A DNA stretch of 64,000 bases from Agelas oroides (Eukaryota; Porifera; Demospongiae; Agelasida; Agelasidae): the NCBI GenBank assembly GCA_949130485.1, contig OX422184.1:10299996-10363995 (forward strand), given 5' to 3'. The notes below the pieces were generated by a model. It worked only from the letters and a program-made list of their open reading frames with translations. It searched no databases and was not told the DNA's origin. Positions 1 through 11,587 of the stretch are shown here, one piece after another. Within the stretch, counting starts at the first letter, position 1. Every line of letters starts with the position of its first letter. The position numbers and the translations under genes are program-made.

Positions 1-398
1 TCCTCCAATTGAACTGAAATCATAGTTTTGGTGTACCTTTCTACCTCTACATTCACAGTCAACACTGAAAGAAACCAGTGGATGTAGTTGCCCAGGTTAC
101 ATAATCGTAATCATATCCACCTCGGACGTTCTGGTGACCAGTGCTGATAAACCACGACCGTGAAAGCTCTTCCCACGAACTGAAAGGCTACAAATCTTAA
201 GTTTAAGCTCACTAAAAGCTTGCCCACATCTAGATGATGGAAAAATACCTGTGAATGAAATTGGGGACTAACCGATTATACACAAGATCAAATGGAATGC
301 AATTAACCTCATTTGCCAAAATAGATACTTCACGTGATGTCAATTTTCACAGGACAGGACTAAAACACGGAACGGATTAGGAAACAGATCGAAAAACT
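1..398. other. Gene-free start of window
   Basis: I see no coding similarity, RNA gene or clear repeat boundary here. The sequence is AT-rich and unremarkable. Confidence 0.4.
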
Positions 399-625
399 GA
401 TCACTTTTGGTTTAGCTCCATCGTGGAGTGAGTTCGGAAACACACACGATACAAGATATTTTTCCCTCATGTAAACGCCCTGTAACGTGTGTCTTCTAGA
501 TTTGGGCAAGCTTTTAGCGAGCTTTTGGTTTAGCTCCATCGTCAAGTGTGTTTGTTAAACACATACACACAGACACAAGGTATTTTTCCCTCATGTAAAC
601 ACCCCGTAGTAAGTGTCTTCTAGTT
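399..625. repeat. Two-copy tandem duplication, ~120-bp unit
   Basis: The block containing TTTGGTTTAGCTCCATCGT, then TATTTTTCCCTCATGTAAAC and GTGTCTTCTAG, occurs at about 399-500 and again at 521-622. The copies differ by scattered substitutions and small indels. No coding content is evident. Confidence 0.7.
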
Positions 626-795
626 ACACGCTGTCTATGCAAATCAGCCTACTGGCACTGCTCAGGGCCTTGCTAGGCAACGCTTGCCACTTTGACCTCA
701 GACTGATAACATTAATTTCCACGTTAATAAACGGTAATGTACAAACCATTTCCGCGTGTAAAGTGTTAAAAGTAACTAACAATGTAACACGAGTG

Positions 796-860
796 TACAG
801 GGTTTTGCAGAATCTTTACACATTCTAAGTAGCGTTGCAAAGATTCTGCAAAACCCTGTA
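796..860. repeat. Perfect hairpin (22-bp arms)
   Basis: TACAGGGTTTTGCAGAATCT(TT) at 796-817 is followed after 21 nt by its exact reverse complement at 839-860. This is a small foldback repeat, probably a MITE or the centre of one. Confidence 0.85.
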
Positions 861-950
861 TATAACCTAGGAAGTGTACCATTTGCATATAGCTGAATTA
901 TAATGTCAGCTTCATCTGTTTCATATTTCTGTTTAGACTACAATTTTGTT

Positions 951-1060
951 ATCCTCGCTCCCAGGCTCTGCTCTCCCTGCGCATATGGAAAAAATCGAAA
1001 GGAAAGGGGAGAGCCTGGTAAAATTTATCATGTGAGAAACGTCATAGGTAGAGAGAACTT
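951..1060. repeat. MITE-like sequence, CTCGNTCCCAGGC end
   Basis: The left part CTCGCTCCCAGGCTCT is echoed in inverse by GAGAGCCTGG near 1010-1018, with about 50 bp between. The adjoining segment (AATTTATCATGTGAGAAACG, then AGGTAGAGAG) recurs in similar form near 25,205-25,265. It therefore belongs to a dispersed repeat family that also appears at 19.6, 28.1, 58.3, 59.9 and 63.6 kb. Confidence 0.55.
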
Positions 1061-1540
1061 AATTACAAGTGGGTGAACGAATGAACTCTCACAGGATACT
1101 CAAAATTCTTCTCAATCCCAACATCAAAAGGAGAAGGGTTTGCCACAAGCGACCAATTAACGTCTCTGTGTTGTCGACACTTGTACTTGACTCGAATTCA
1201 TTGCAAGCACCGCACCAATGCACTGTGTCAGCGAGTTTTGGCTTTTGTTACAGGTACACATTTAAAGGCATATGTGACGTTTGTGTTGTGCTTGTTTGCT
1301 CAATGATGTTTTTTTTTTTTTACAAAATTACCAATGTGAGATGCAATGTTTCCATGTAGTCGGTTACCTAGACAATTTTACTTTACAGTTTTGGCTAATT
1401 TCCCAAGCCTTTTTTGCCCCTAATTTCATATTGTTTGACAGTTGAGAAATTAGCTTTTCGTGATTGTATTTATATGGCACAAGTGCTAAGTCCTCCCTCA
1501 CCTGTCCAGTTAAAAGTCTACCAGCTAGCTGTTGATGTCA
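1061..1540. other. Gene-free stretch
   Basis: Only short chance ORFs and a T-run near 1310-1321 are visible. No domain, repeat boundary or RNA gene could be supported. Confidence 0.35.
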
Positions 1541-1542
1541 AC

Positions 1543-1770
1543 TCAGTTGCTGATGCTGTTACAGTTCCTGCTCTTTGTCTTCAAAGCATATGGCAAAAGG
1601 CTGAAGAGTTGATCAATTCCTCGGGTAGCATGTAAACTTTTGTTCAACTCTGCCACAGCTACGTGTGAACAAATGCCAAGTGACTTGAAATTAGCACACT
1701 CAGAATCACATTTATATCGCCCACTTTTGCAAGGTAAAACCAGCTTCCACACGTATTGATCGTTCGTCAT
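1543..1770 (-). pseudogene. SWIM-type zinc-finger fragment
   Basis: The minus-strand frame contains YKCDSECANFKSLGICSHVA, a C-x3-C then C-x-H arrangement like the SWIM zinc finger found near the C-terminus of MULE-type transposases and related uncharacterised invertebrate proteins. The reading frame is only about 75 residues long and begins without a convincing methionine. The rest of the parent protein is not seen on either side. I read it as an isolated 3' remnant of a transposase-like gene. It could also be a lone exon of a host gene. Confidence 0.5.
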
Positions 1771-2880
1771 GTGCTAGTGCCATAGTGACTTCAACAGCGC
1801 CATCCTATACAGTATCAGTAACTCAAACAGACACCAGTGGATCATCAGTGAACTGTGCCTTCAGCATGTACATGGTGTCATCGCAGACTATGTAGGCATA
1901 GATTATGTCTGGGGAACACACACCAGCTAGCCAGTCGGATATTAATCACTAGCGGATTGCATCCACCCTGACTAGCAGAAAGTGCCCAGATTCATTAATT
2001 CTGTTCAATTAACTGTCCAGCGAAGAGAGCTCGTACTATTTTAGCTCTGATTGCATGGATAGTAAGCTATTCGCCAAAGCAAGCAACAGTAAGGGATAAC
2101 AGTGTGCATGCCAACAGGAAGCGGAAAATCAACATTGTACAAACATATCTACAACCTCCTTCAGTGTAACAGAGAGCTTAGTGGTTATGTCTGCATTGTT
2201 TGTTAGTAGGTTATATGATACTGGTGAGGGAAGTGGGGTAGAATCCCAGCCTCCAACCGACTGTGGGATACCATGCAAACACAGGCCAGTACACAATGAA
2301 CTGTTAAGTCTTGCACTGTGTGTTTCCTATGACAGTGACTGGTGAGACCAACTTTGCTATGCCATACACTCGGCTAACTGTTGGAGGTTTCACACAGCCA
2401 GGTGTGGCTAGATCGCCAAGTAATGCTGAGAAGGGTTTGTCTCATCGATTTTTGTCGCAATTTTTGCGGACAGACCTGCTTCCGTGAACATAACCACGAA
2501 AAAATTAACTAAGACGGATTTCATGATGTCATCATATGCGTACATCGATATCGCGATACGAACTAGTGCCCGTGTGAACGAAATGGTTCTCTAGAGGCCT
2601 TCAATTACGAAAGTATCAGGACTGCCGTCGTGGGTGAGAATCTGGCTGGTCGAACTGAAGGATTCAGCACTGCTGATGTCGGTGGCCATCAACTGGTAGG
2701 GGTGTGGTCAGAGTTCACGCATTCATTCCACAAAAATAAAAAAACAAGCCTGGCTTCTACTTTTGCTACACCTTCTGTTCCACTTTGGTGAAGAAGGCAG
2801 CCTCTCAGATGATGTCAGTGATGCTGCGATGAATGCTGCAATCAACTTTACAAGAGTGTCATGCAAAAAGACAGCAACTT
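1771..2880. other. Gene-free stretch
   Basis: No supported gene. The segment near 2,225-2,410 has the look of an old dispersed repeat, but I found no partner copy in the window. Confidence 0.35.
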
Positions 2881-2881
2881 C

Positions 2882-2936
2882 CTCCAAAAGGAAAACAAAC
2901 GTCAGATTATGAGAGTGTAAGTCGTATGATAAACAG
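2882..2936. repeat. Solo foldback arm
   Basis: CTCCAAAAGGAAAACAAACG followed by TCAGATTATGA resembles one arm of the palindrome at 4,425-4,526, so it is a single arm of the same small repeat family. Confidence 0.5.
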
Positions 2937-3773
2937 TTGTCTTAAGAAACTTATTGAGTTGTAAGCTCACAGTAGATAGCAGGTCTGGGGATTTCTTGTT
3001 GAACTGTTTTTCATATGATCACTGCAATCATGCGATGTTTTGACTTCCAATTGAATGATCACAGGGAAGGGAAGTGTGGAGGAGGTGTGGAGGTGTCAAT
3101 CAGGTGAATTACTTGTGCACATTCAAGCACCTACTCCATGCAACCACTCATCCCCCCATTTTTGGTGCTTGAGCTGCGAGTCTCCATGGGCACTTGCCTG
3201 GCACAATATGGTACATGTTATATATATACCATAGTAAGGAGGTATATATGGCAAATATACTACTTGAGACCGAAGTCGGAGGAAGTTTGCAGTAGATATA
3301 CCCTGAACCGAACGGTTTCCATTGCATTATTGAATTTTGAATTCCTTTGTCTGGTTAGCACTGTATGAGAAATGCAGGGAAAATGAGTTTGAGTACACTT
3401 AGGCAACTACAGCATGCCCAAAATATCCCTGTAGTCAAGGCGGAGTCAGACCCCATGATGAAGGGCCTACAAAATGGTCCTAGTGCTAGCTCTGGTTCCA
3501 GTACCTGGCCAGTGAGACTGTCAGCAGCATCCATCAGGTTAGTGGCCAGCTGCCAGGATCTGTCTCTGCTGTTTTGTAGCGCACGAAAAATCTCGAAAAT
3601 TCATGTGACACTTTGGCTGTTGTGCTACTGCAGTTGCCTGGAACTTATGGCGAGTGGTGCACAAGACCTTCCTTCATTCTATTCCAATGGTAAAACTGCA
3701 GGCCTGAGTGAACAGTGCAGTCCATGTATGAACCACTCAATGGAGTATTATCATCGAAAAATTCTGGAGTAAT
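2937..3773. other. Gene-free stretch
   Basis: A 135-codon frame at 3,365-3,772 shows no recognisable domain and has irregular composition. I do not call it a gene. No other feature was seen. Confidence 0.35.
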
Positions 3774-3842
3774 GTTGTAACTAACAATTTCATCCCTGAA
3801 ACAGGCAATATTTGACCAAACCAGACAAATTAGGTATCAAAC
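3774..3842. repeat. Solo arm of 4.2-kb foldback
   Basis: ATTTCATCCCTGAAACAGGC through ACAAATTAGGTATCAAA matches the arms of the palindrome at 4,231-4,363, here without its inverted partner. Confidence 0.75.
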
Positions 3843-4230
3843 AGTCTGCCATCAAAACAAGTCTGGTTGCAGCTATGCGACTTCGTTCATGGAGGACCAG
3901 CACGGAACGTGTGCGTAAGCTGTTTACGCCGCTGCGATGAAAGCATGCGCACAAATATGTGTGTACATAAATCGCTATTTCAGGCGCTCAAGAGTTCACC
4001 AGTTGTCTTCCTTGTGATGTCACCCCACTTGCTGTTCTTCCAGCCTTATTACCTTCTCTCTTGGAAATTCGAAGTCAGCTGGCTTAGGAAATGCATACGT
4101 GACAGCCAAAAATTGGATGCAATACTCCGTGAGCCATGTAGCTACTATGGCTCTTCTTCTGTCCCAAAATGGCCTCAGAAGCAATCTCAGAACATCTAAA
4201 AATTTCCACTAATTATCAACTGTAACACCT
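3843..4230. other. Gene-free stretch
   Basis: A 110-codon frame covers 3,867-4,199 but shows no recognisable motif. Nothing else was seen. Confidence 0.35.
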
Positions 4231-4363
4231 TTTGTAACAACCTCATCCCTGAAACAGGCAAAACTTGACCAAACCAGACAAATTAGGTATCAAAGAGTTG
4301 ATACCTAATTTGTCTGGTTTGGTCAAGTATTGCCTGTTTCAGGGATGAAATTGTTAGTTACAA
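4231..4363. repeat. Near-perfect palindrome (~62-bp arms)
   Basis: The left arm (TTTGTAACAACCTCATCCCT to GGTATCAA) and the right arm (TTGATACCTAATTTGTCTGG to AGTTACAA) are almost exact inverse copies separated by about 5 nt. This is a foldback/MITE insertion. A solo arm lies 400 bp upstream. Confidence 0.85.
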
Positions 4364-4424
4364 GTAACCCATACATTGAAGTGGTAAAATCACAACCGCA
4401 CATGGACCATTTTCAGAATACTTA

Positions 4425-4526
4425 CTCCAAAAATAAAAACAAACATCAGATTATGAATGTACACACCAAATGCAAACAGTTCCATTTAGTGTGTATATTC
4501 ATAATCTGATGTTTTTCATTTTGGAG
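4425..4526. repeat. Palindromic MITE (~40-bp arms)
   Basis: AACATCAGATTATGAATGTA with flanking TCCAAAAATAAA is inverted as TATTCATAATCTGATGTTTT...TTTTGGA. The loop is about 20 bp. A related solo arm occurs at 2,882-2,936. Confidence 0.75.
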
Positions 4527-4591
4527 AAAGTTTTCTGAAACTAGCTAGTCCATCATAATTTCTAAGGTGTTGGAACTCTTTTTTCATTGTC

Positions 4592-4834
4592 ATTGGTTAA
4601 AATGTTTTTTGTTACTATAGTACACTGTTAAAAATTGGGTGTTATGTAACACCCCACCATTTGCAATTCATTTAATGGGGTGTTTACTATAACACTGACA
4701 GGAGTGAAGGGTGTTACAAAAGGTGTTACAGTTGATAGTGGTTTATTGCACCTTTAACACTACATAGCAAGCAGTATTGAGCATCCGCGCATAGCGCCAC
4801 GTAATACTATAGTAACCAACATTTTAACCAATCC
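4592..4834. repeat. MITE with GGTTAAAATGTT...ACTATAGTA ends
   Basis: TTGGTTAAAATGTT(TTTT)GTTACTATAGTA at about 4,593-4,622 is inverted as TACTATAGTAACCAACATTT TAACCAA at 4,804-4,832. The interior holds repeated GGGTGTTAYAW blocks. This is a short non-autonomous DNA element about 240 bp long. Confidence 0.7.
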
Positions 4835-5265
4835 ACACACTGAAAATATGTATACATACAAAGTATTTTGCGTACGCATGATACTATAGTAACATGAACT
4901 TTAACCATCAAAATAAGCAAAGAAATCAGTATCGTAGCAGCAACTTCACGTTGCACATTGAGGTTCTATAGTCAGTTCATATTAGGCCCTTGCTTAGTGT
5001 TGTTTTGTTTTGTGCTTCTTTGAGAGTTTCTTACGAGTCGGTGCAGTGCAAATCTGTGACGGATCTCATACCATTCTCCGTGCTTGCTTGGGTTTCATTG
5101 GCGGTTGCATACTGTCAGTTGTGGTTCCTCACGTATACCCATACCCCTACTTTGTCAGCACGTACGTAAGCCACACACTTGCATAACAGTTTAATACATA
5201 GTAACCCATAGTTAGGAGGATGTCAATGTGGTTAACATGATGCTGTATGCAAAGGATAGGTTTCA
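4835..5265. other. Stretch 5' of transposase copy 1
   Basis: No recognisable exon. The N-terminal portion of the transposase seen in the second copy (49.0-50.1 kb) is not detectable here, so copy 1 appears 5'-truncated or highly diverged. Confidence 0.35.
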
Positions 5266-6335
5266 AGTTTCTGGTTGAGCATACCACGAAATGTCAAAAA
5301 TTTGTAGGCAGATGCCTCGGAATTATAAAGTAAAGCAGAGGATTGCGGAATTGAAGAGTATGTGGAACATTCGTCCTACACCTAAGGTGTGGGGTACAGC
5401 AGTCGCTCGAAGAACGTTTGGTTCGACTGAAGCATCTTGTGCAAGTAACACCACCAGGTGCCTCCTTGGTTACTCAGACAGTAAGGGTAAATTTGGCTGG
5501 CGATGGAACCAGAATTGGAAAACACCTGCATGTTGTAAATTTTCACTTTTGCTCTACTAGATGAAGGGTCAAAGGCATGCACATATGAGGGAAACCATGT
5601 TTTAGCTATCTTCAAAGAGCCTGAAAACTACGAATCGCTAAGAAACTCCCTGCAGGATATCATTGCCGAAGTGGAGAGATTGACGGCTATTGAACTGGAT
5701 AGTACCAAGTACTCCATACAGTACTACCTGGGTGGTGATTGGAAGTTCCTAGCATTGGTAACAGGTGAGTCAATCCATTGAGAAGCCATAAGTAGGTTGT
5801 GTAAGAGCTCCTGGTGTAGTGGATAGGGAGTCATGATTGAGTTCAGTCCCTCCTGAGAAAAATTTTTTCTCCTTCCTTTAATTAGAAGCTATGACCCTCT
5901 AACAATTTTATTCCTCACAACATGTCTTCTTTTTTTTCTTCAAATTATAGGAATTGATAGTGCTACAAGTGAATATTCATGTATCTCCCACGTAATGAGC
6001 GCTATAATCCAGAGAAGGTGTGGTCGCTCAGTGACATCACTAGGAGCTTGCACGATAGATGAAAATGTGGTGAATGCCGAGAGGCGAGGGAAGAAGAAAT
6101 TCAATGTGAGTCACAGACCGTTCCCAATGATCCCTCTTTCCCGAGTTGTAATTGACAACTTGCACCTTTTCTTGCGGGTAGCTGATGTTCTTATTGACTT
6201 ACTGATTGTTGAACTGAAACGAGATGATGCAATCGAAAAAGTAAAGAAGTTTCAATCCTTTAATCCCGAAAAGTACAAGCACTTGGACAAGTACCAGAAC
6301 TTCGTTTCAAGCCTAGGCATACCAGATGCAAGTAA
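5266..6335 (+). pseudogene. Unclassified DDE transposase, copy 1 (partial)
   Basis: This is a partial relative of the transposase at 49.0-51.1 kb. It begins at AYHEMSKICRQMPRNYKVKQ, aligning with FYHELSMLNEGLPRSYLIKQ of copy 2. It then shows a likely first catalytic aspartate (NLAGDGTRIGK, ~5,490), a second (YLGGDWKFLALVTG, ~5,735-5,770) and the D-x2-H block VVIDNLHLFLRV (~6,140-6,180). The last two blocks are joined across a clean GT-AG intron (5,765-5,949, phase 1). The Cys pair expected after the second Asp is degraded, and reading frames change between the PTP block and the first Asp block. The third acidic residue and the C-terminus are absent because a dispersed repeat cuts the gene near 6,335. 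This is a non-functional DNA-transposon gene. Confidence 0.7.
5808..5880 (+). repeat. SINE-like, tRNA-related sequence inside intron
   Basis: Inside the intron of transposase copy 1, TGGTGTAGTGG fits a pol III A box. GAGTTCAGTCC, about 35 nt further on, is a degraded B box, followed by CTCC and T-rich DNA. The spacing is too short and the fold too poor for a real tRNA gene, so I infer a tRNA-derived SINE fragment. Confidence 0.35.
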
Positions 6336-7260
6336 CACCACCTTTATCCATCTCGCAACCCCGTCCACAGGGGATCTCCACCTAGCTACTACAGTGTATT
6401 TAATTGCGAGAGGAAGGACAGCTGTAGTTAAAAAGACCCCGTCTTTATCCATCTCCACATAGATACATGTGTATAAAGTATAAAGCCCTTATCCTAAACA
6501 CAGCCCCTGACCCAGCCCGTAGAGAAACCTACAGCATGCACACAGAGAGGTTTTAGTATCTGAGCTTACTGTTGTAACTAGGTCACAAGCAAGCCTTCCA
6601 CAGCTTAGTCGAATACATCTTTACAACCCCCAGCCCCATTCCCATTTCCCAAAGTCAACCATAGGATACCCCCTTGGTGAAGAGATAATTGAGCCGGAGG
6701 CTGAGGTGGTGGATAATGAGAGTATCCGCTCAGGCAATGTGCTTGTACAGCAACCCACCCAGGCCCGCAACCCCGTCCGCAGGGGATCTCCACTTAGCTA
6801 CAACAGTGCATTCAATTGCGAGAGGAAGGACAACTGTTATCAAAAAGACCCTGTCTTTATCCATCTCCACATAGATGCACATGTATAAAGTATAAAGCCG
6901 TTATCCTAACACACTCACACTCGTAATTTAAAATGTGAATGAGCTTCACACCCATAACGTAACAGTAGTAACTCAAGTGTGAATGAGCTTCACACTCGTA
7001 ACGTTGAATGAGCCTCACAGTAGCACATGTAACTGAAGTGTGAATGAGCTTCACACTCACAATTTAAAATGTGAATGAACTTCACCCCTTACCTTAGCAT
7101 AACAGTATACATAGTAACTCAAGTGTGAATGAGCTTCACACCTGTAGCGTAACTGTGAGTGAGCGTAAAGCACACGCCATAACTAGCATAACAATGCCGT
7201 TACTAGGATAGGTACGCCGTTACTAAGAGAAGCACGCTCCCATTTAAAGCCCGTCGACCG
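6335..7260. repeat. Dispersed composite repeat, copy A
   Basis: This insertion truncates transposase copy 1. Two related segments sit in tandem (about 6,350-6,480 and 6,765-6,905). Each contains GGGGATCTCCACYTAGCTAC, an ATTGCGAGAGGAAGGACA core and a TTTATCCATCTCCACATAGA tail. The 6,905-7,150 part is a short array of GTGTGAATGAGCTTCACAC units. The 6,330-6,720 sequence recurs in inverse orientation at about 40,360-40,760, and the GCACACGCCATAACTAGC motif recurs at 39,813. No open frame of note. Confidence 0.75.
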
Positions 7261-7467
7261 AGTATCACACACAAACAACTAATGCGCTTATCAATGCAAT
7301 GCCCCACCTAACCAGTGTAGGGACATGGGTGGGGATCGTAGGGAGTTTGCCGCCAGTTTGGTCCCCCACTAGAGGGGGATTAGAAGGGATTTGTGCAGAC
7401 CATAATGCGCATGAGTCAAAGCCACGTTGCTGAATTGAGGCCGTCGCCATATTCTCAATGCGATATA

Positions 7468-7560
7468 AAAGCGCAATGGCTAACAAAATGGTGATCGTAG
7501 AGTTCCAGGGGCACTCTAGAATCGTAACCTTTCAAGAAAGCGAACTATGCACCAAAATGC
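7468..7560 (+). other. Possible 5' exon before the satellite
   Basis: ATG at 7,465-7,467 opens a frame reading MANKMVIVEFQGHSRIVTFQ and then ESELC before the satellite unit begins. The composition looks protein-like, but I recognise no family. It may be the first exon of a gene whose later exon lies beyond the satellite at 9,465-9,711. That link is inference only. Confidence 0.25.
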
Positions 7561-9480
7561 CAATATCGGAGGTACATGCATGTTGGCCACCCAAGTATTT
7601 GTATGGACTGCTTCATTTGAGTGTTGATCATGAACGTAGAGGTAGATTTTTGCATTCCCTTCAACATCTACGATCATGATCAACACTCAAATCTAGAAGG
7701 CCATACACATACTTGGGTGGACAACATGCATGTACCTCCGATACTGCCATTTTGGTGCATAGTTTGATATTCGATTAGCTTTATTTGCTCATACCATCAC
7801 CAATCCAATCCATGAATAAACTAAAAATCTTGGTTTTAGCATTCCCTTCAACCTCTACGTTCACGATTAACACTCAAATCAAGCAGTCCATACACATACT
7901 TGAGTGGCCAAGATAGATGTACCTCCGATATTGGCATTTTGGTGCATAGTTTGATATTCGGTTAGCTTTGTTTGGCTTATACCATCACCAATCGATGAAC
8001 AAACTCAAAATCTTGGTTTTAGCATTCCCTTCCACCTCTACGTTCACGATCAACACTCAAATCAGGCAGTGCATACACATACTTGGGTGGCCAACATGCA
8101 TGTACCTCCAATATTAGCATTTTGGTGCATAGTTTGATATTCGGTTAGCTTTATTTGGCTCATATCGCCACCAATCCATGAACAAACTCAAAATCTTGGT
8201 TTTAGCATTCTCTTCCACCTCTACGTTCATGATCAACACTCAAATCAAGCAGCCCATACACATACTTGGGTGGCCAACATGCATGTACCTCCGTTGTTAT
8301 ATTCGGTTAGCCGTCACCAAACCATGAACAAACTGAAAATCTAGGTTTTAGCATTTTACGTTCACGATCAACACTCAAATCTAGAAGGCCATACACATAC
8401 TTGAGTGGACAACATGCATATACCTCCGATACTGCCATCTTGGTGCACAGTTTGATATTCGATTAGCTTTATTTCCTCATACCGTCACCAATCCAATCCA
8501 TGAACAAACTAAAAATCTTGGTTTTAGCATTCCCTTCAACCTCTACGTCCACGATCAACACTCAAATCAAGCAGGCCATACACATACTTGGGTGGACAAC
8601 ATGCATGTACCTCCGATACTGCCATTTTTGTGCATAGTTTGATATTCGGTTAGCTTTATTTGCCTTATACCGTCACCAACCCAATCCATCAACAAACTAA
8701 AAATCTTGGTTTTAGCATTCCCTTCAACCTCTACGTCCACGATCAACACTCAAATCAAGCAGGCCATACACATACTTGGGTGGCCAACATGCATGTACCT
8801 CCATATTGGCATTTTGGTGCATAGTTTGATATTCAGTTAGCTTTAGTTGGCTCATACCGTCAGCAATCCATGAACAAACTCAAAATCTTGGTTTTGGTTT
8901 TAACATTCCCTTCCACCTCTACGTTCATGATCAACCCTCTACGTTCATCATCATACACAAACTTGGGTGGCCAAAATGGTGCATTGCTATATTCGGTTAG
9001 CCGTCACCAAACCATGAACAAACTAAAAATCTAGGTTTTAGCATTTTACGTTCACGATCAACACTCAAATCTAGAAGGCCATACACATACTTGAGTGGAC
9101 AACATGCATGTACCTCCGATACTGCCATTTTGGTGCATAGTTTGATATTTGGTTAGCTTTGTTTGGCTCATACCGTCACTAATCCAATCCATGAACAAAC
9201 TAAAAATCTTGGTTTTAGCATTCCCTTCAACCTCTACGTTCACGATCAACACTCAAATCAAGCCGGCCATACACATACTTGGGTGGCCAACATGCATGTA
9301 CCTCCGATATTGGCATTTTGGTGCATAGTTTGGTATTCGGTTAGCTTTATTTGGCTCATATCGTCACCAATCCCTGGTGTTGGTTTTAGCATTCCCTTCC
9401 ACCCTCTACAATCATGATCATACACAAACTTGGGTGGCCAAAATGGTGCATTGTTATATTCAGTTAGCCGTCACCAAACC
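7540..9480. repeat. ~185-bp satellite array, first unit inverted
   Basis: About ten units share GCATTCCCTTCAACCTCTACG, GATCAACACTCAAATCAAGC, ACATACTTGGGTGGCCAACA, TGCATGTACCTCCGATA and TTGGTGCATAGTTTGATATT. Typical spacing is about 185-190 bp, with shorter internally deleted units near 8,290-8,345 and 8,920-9,045. The block at about 7,540-7,650 carries the same motifs in the opposite orientation, so the array starts head-to-head. Minus-strand frames inside it are repeats of one another, not genes. Confidence 0.9.
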
Positions 9481-9711
9481 ATGACAATGTTACCCTACAT
9501 GTTCGGGTTGCTGAAACCATCAGATTTGATGAACACCACCACTCATATGTACTCAAGGCTACCAAATCATATGAAACTATGGCTGCTAAGAAACTATACA
9601 ACCCTTGGCCTCTACACTGCCGCAAATTGGAGGTCGATTGGAAGATTCACCAAGTGATTATACTTAAACACCATATCCTTGGAACTGTGGTGCCTGACTC
9701 AGAATTTTGAT
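9465..9711 (+). CDS. Possible C-terminal exon of an unknown host protein
   Basis: A plus-strand frame runs from the end of the satellite to a TGA at 9,709-9,711. It includes VRVAETIRFDEHHHSYVLKA and HCRKLEVDWKIHQVIILKHH. The alternation of charged and hydrophobic residues and the lack of repeat character suggest real coding sequence, probably a terminal exon because it ends without a donor. The upstream edge is cut by the satellite and the start is unknown. I cannot name the family. A shifted frame across the same bases (MFGLLKPSDL...) looks less protein-like. Confidence 0.35.
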
Positions 9712-10262
9712 GTACTGCATGCTTGGAACATACTCGTAACTTTATTATTTGAAACTGTAATGTTCTTGTATATTCTTGTATCAGTATAACCATTCACTGC
9801 TATTTAATTATACATTACATGCCACTTGCCAATATTGAATTTCTGTTAAGACTTTGCCTCCTCTGGTATTTTCCTATATCGAATGTGAAAAATCAGGTAG
9901 AGAATATACTGTGAAAAAAACAACAAAAAACACGGGATGTGACACACGAGAAGCAAAGCAATGCTGAGATACCACCTCACAGCAGACAGGTTAATAATCT
10001 GACCACATGCTGTACAAAACCCTTACATGTCAAATTGCTGTACACTCGTTGCCACACCTTCCCACTACCTTACAAGTAAACTACTAGGTGGCACTATCAA
10101 CACAATTAAGTGGAAATTATCAGGTTTTCCCACTTCAAAGCGACATGAATATACTAACTCTTGGGCAATCCAACAACTTGAACAGGTGACTAAGATATAT
10201 TTGCATAGAAACCCTAAATCTAGTTTTGATTCTTGCAGATATAGTGGGAGGGTAGTGGTGGT
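9712..10262. other. Gene-free stretch
   Basis: AT-rich DNA with no supported gene. It may include the 3' UTR of the exon ending at 9,711. Confidence 0.3.
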
Positions 10263-10598
10263 ATGACAAAATGTGAGGGTACCACAAGGAAGCCCTATGC
10301 AACAGCAAGAAGAGCACTCGTTAAAGATGAGAGGGTCATGAAATTATTTTGCGAGTACACTTTGGAGACTAGACAGAGGGGAAAAGGCGTAGTGTTGCTT
10401 GACTACAACCATGCAGTTGACCATGTGAGGCACTGCTTAAACTCGATGAAGAAATTTGGTTCTTTTGCTACCATCAAGGTTGAGCAGGAGGTAAACGCAT
10501 GCTGTGTATACTGTACAAACTTGGTTGACCTGGCCTTATTGCACATTGCATTCGTTGGTACACTCAGGCTCGCCCCACTCGGGCTTGCCCCACAATGA
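10263..10598 (+). CDS. Unidentified open frame, 111 codons
   Basis: This open frame begins at an ATG and reads through TTRKPYATARRALVKDERVM and GVVLLDYNHAVDHVRHCLNS. The composition up to about 10,490 is plausible for protein, and GAG|GTAAAC there could be a splice donor. After that the translation becomes rich in Ala/Leu/Gly and ends in a segment (CAGGCTCGCCCCACTCGGG) that resembles repeat ends near 30.4 and 30.65 kb. I recognise no domain. It could be a host exon running into a repeat. Confidence 0.25.
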   Translation: MTKCEGTTRKPYATARRALVKDERVMKLFCEYTLETRQRGKGVVLLDYNHAVDHVRHCLNSMKKFGSFATIKVEQEVNACCVYCTNLVDLALLHIAFVGTLRLAPLGLAPQ

Positions 10599-10599
10599 G

Positions 10600-11520
10600 G
10601 AATCATTACACTAGTTAGATTAGCTTTGTTCATATTTATTGTGGCCCATGGATTTATTTACTATCACTTTTCGACACCCAGTGAGTCAATCTCACTGCTA
10701 TACATTTTATACATACCTGATGGAATTCATATTCTTATGAATGTCTAAATTATCATTATGAATACAGTTGCCATTAGGTCACTGTCATCTTTGTCTTGCA
10801 GGTCTACAGTTAAGAGTTGCAGCAAAGAATCGGCGTACCGTGATGGCAGTTCCAGCCTATAGCTATTCAATCAACAGCGTTCACTTACATCTATGTTCCC
10901 CACAGTGCCTCTTACATGATTAGTTTCAAATTTTGTTATCTGTACATAAAAGTTCAATGTTACATATAACTAGACAAACTGCACTCTCAATATCACAAGG
11001 GTGATACAAGTAGAAATGTGATCTTTCAAAATGACAGCCTTTTCACCAGGTCTAGTCAAAATCAGTAACAGAACGTATATTGTAGTGGTTTGTGTGACAA
11101 GAGTTGGGTATGAATGAAGGTATTCCTTTCTAGTGACAAATATGTGCGCACGATAATGCTCGGAACTTGACACGAAAATAGAGTTCATCATCAACTACCA
11201 AGATGTCTTTTACAAATTCAGTGCCTGTATCACCTTTAAGGGTGTGACTCATACACAATGCGTTGATGTGTCAGGTATCCACATACCATGTATGAGTCTT
11301 GTCCTGATAGCACATGCACATACATATTGCTTATCTGTTTACATAGGGCGAAGCAGATGAAGGTACACGGAACTATGTACAAAAGGCATTGTGCTCTGTT
11401 GGTGGGCATTCAGATCCCTGCAAATATGAAAATGTAATCAATGTAACAACATCCTACCTGTAGAGATTATGATGGGTTGTGAGGACTGACAACACCTCTC
11501 CACTTTCGCTACTGCCGGTT
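10600..11520. other. Gene-free stretch
   Basis: No exon, repeat unit or RNA gene could be supported. Confidence 0.3.
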
Positions 11521-11522
11521 CT

Positions 11523-11525
11523 TCA

Positions 11526-11587
<62 letters not shown>

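Noticed and set aside
3365-4199. Frames of 110-135 codons
   Set aside because: No domain similarity, odd composition, and flanked by foldback arms; not supported as genes.
5808-5880. tRNA gene
   Set aside because: A and B box-like words are too close and no cloverleaf forms; kept only as a SINE-like fragment.
8567-9252. Two minus-strand frames with near-identical proteins
   Set aside because: They are successive satellite units, not duplicated genes.
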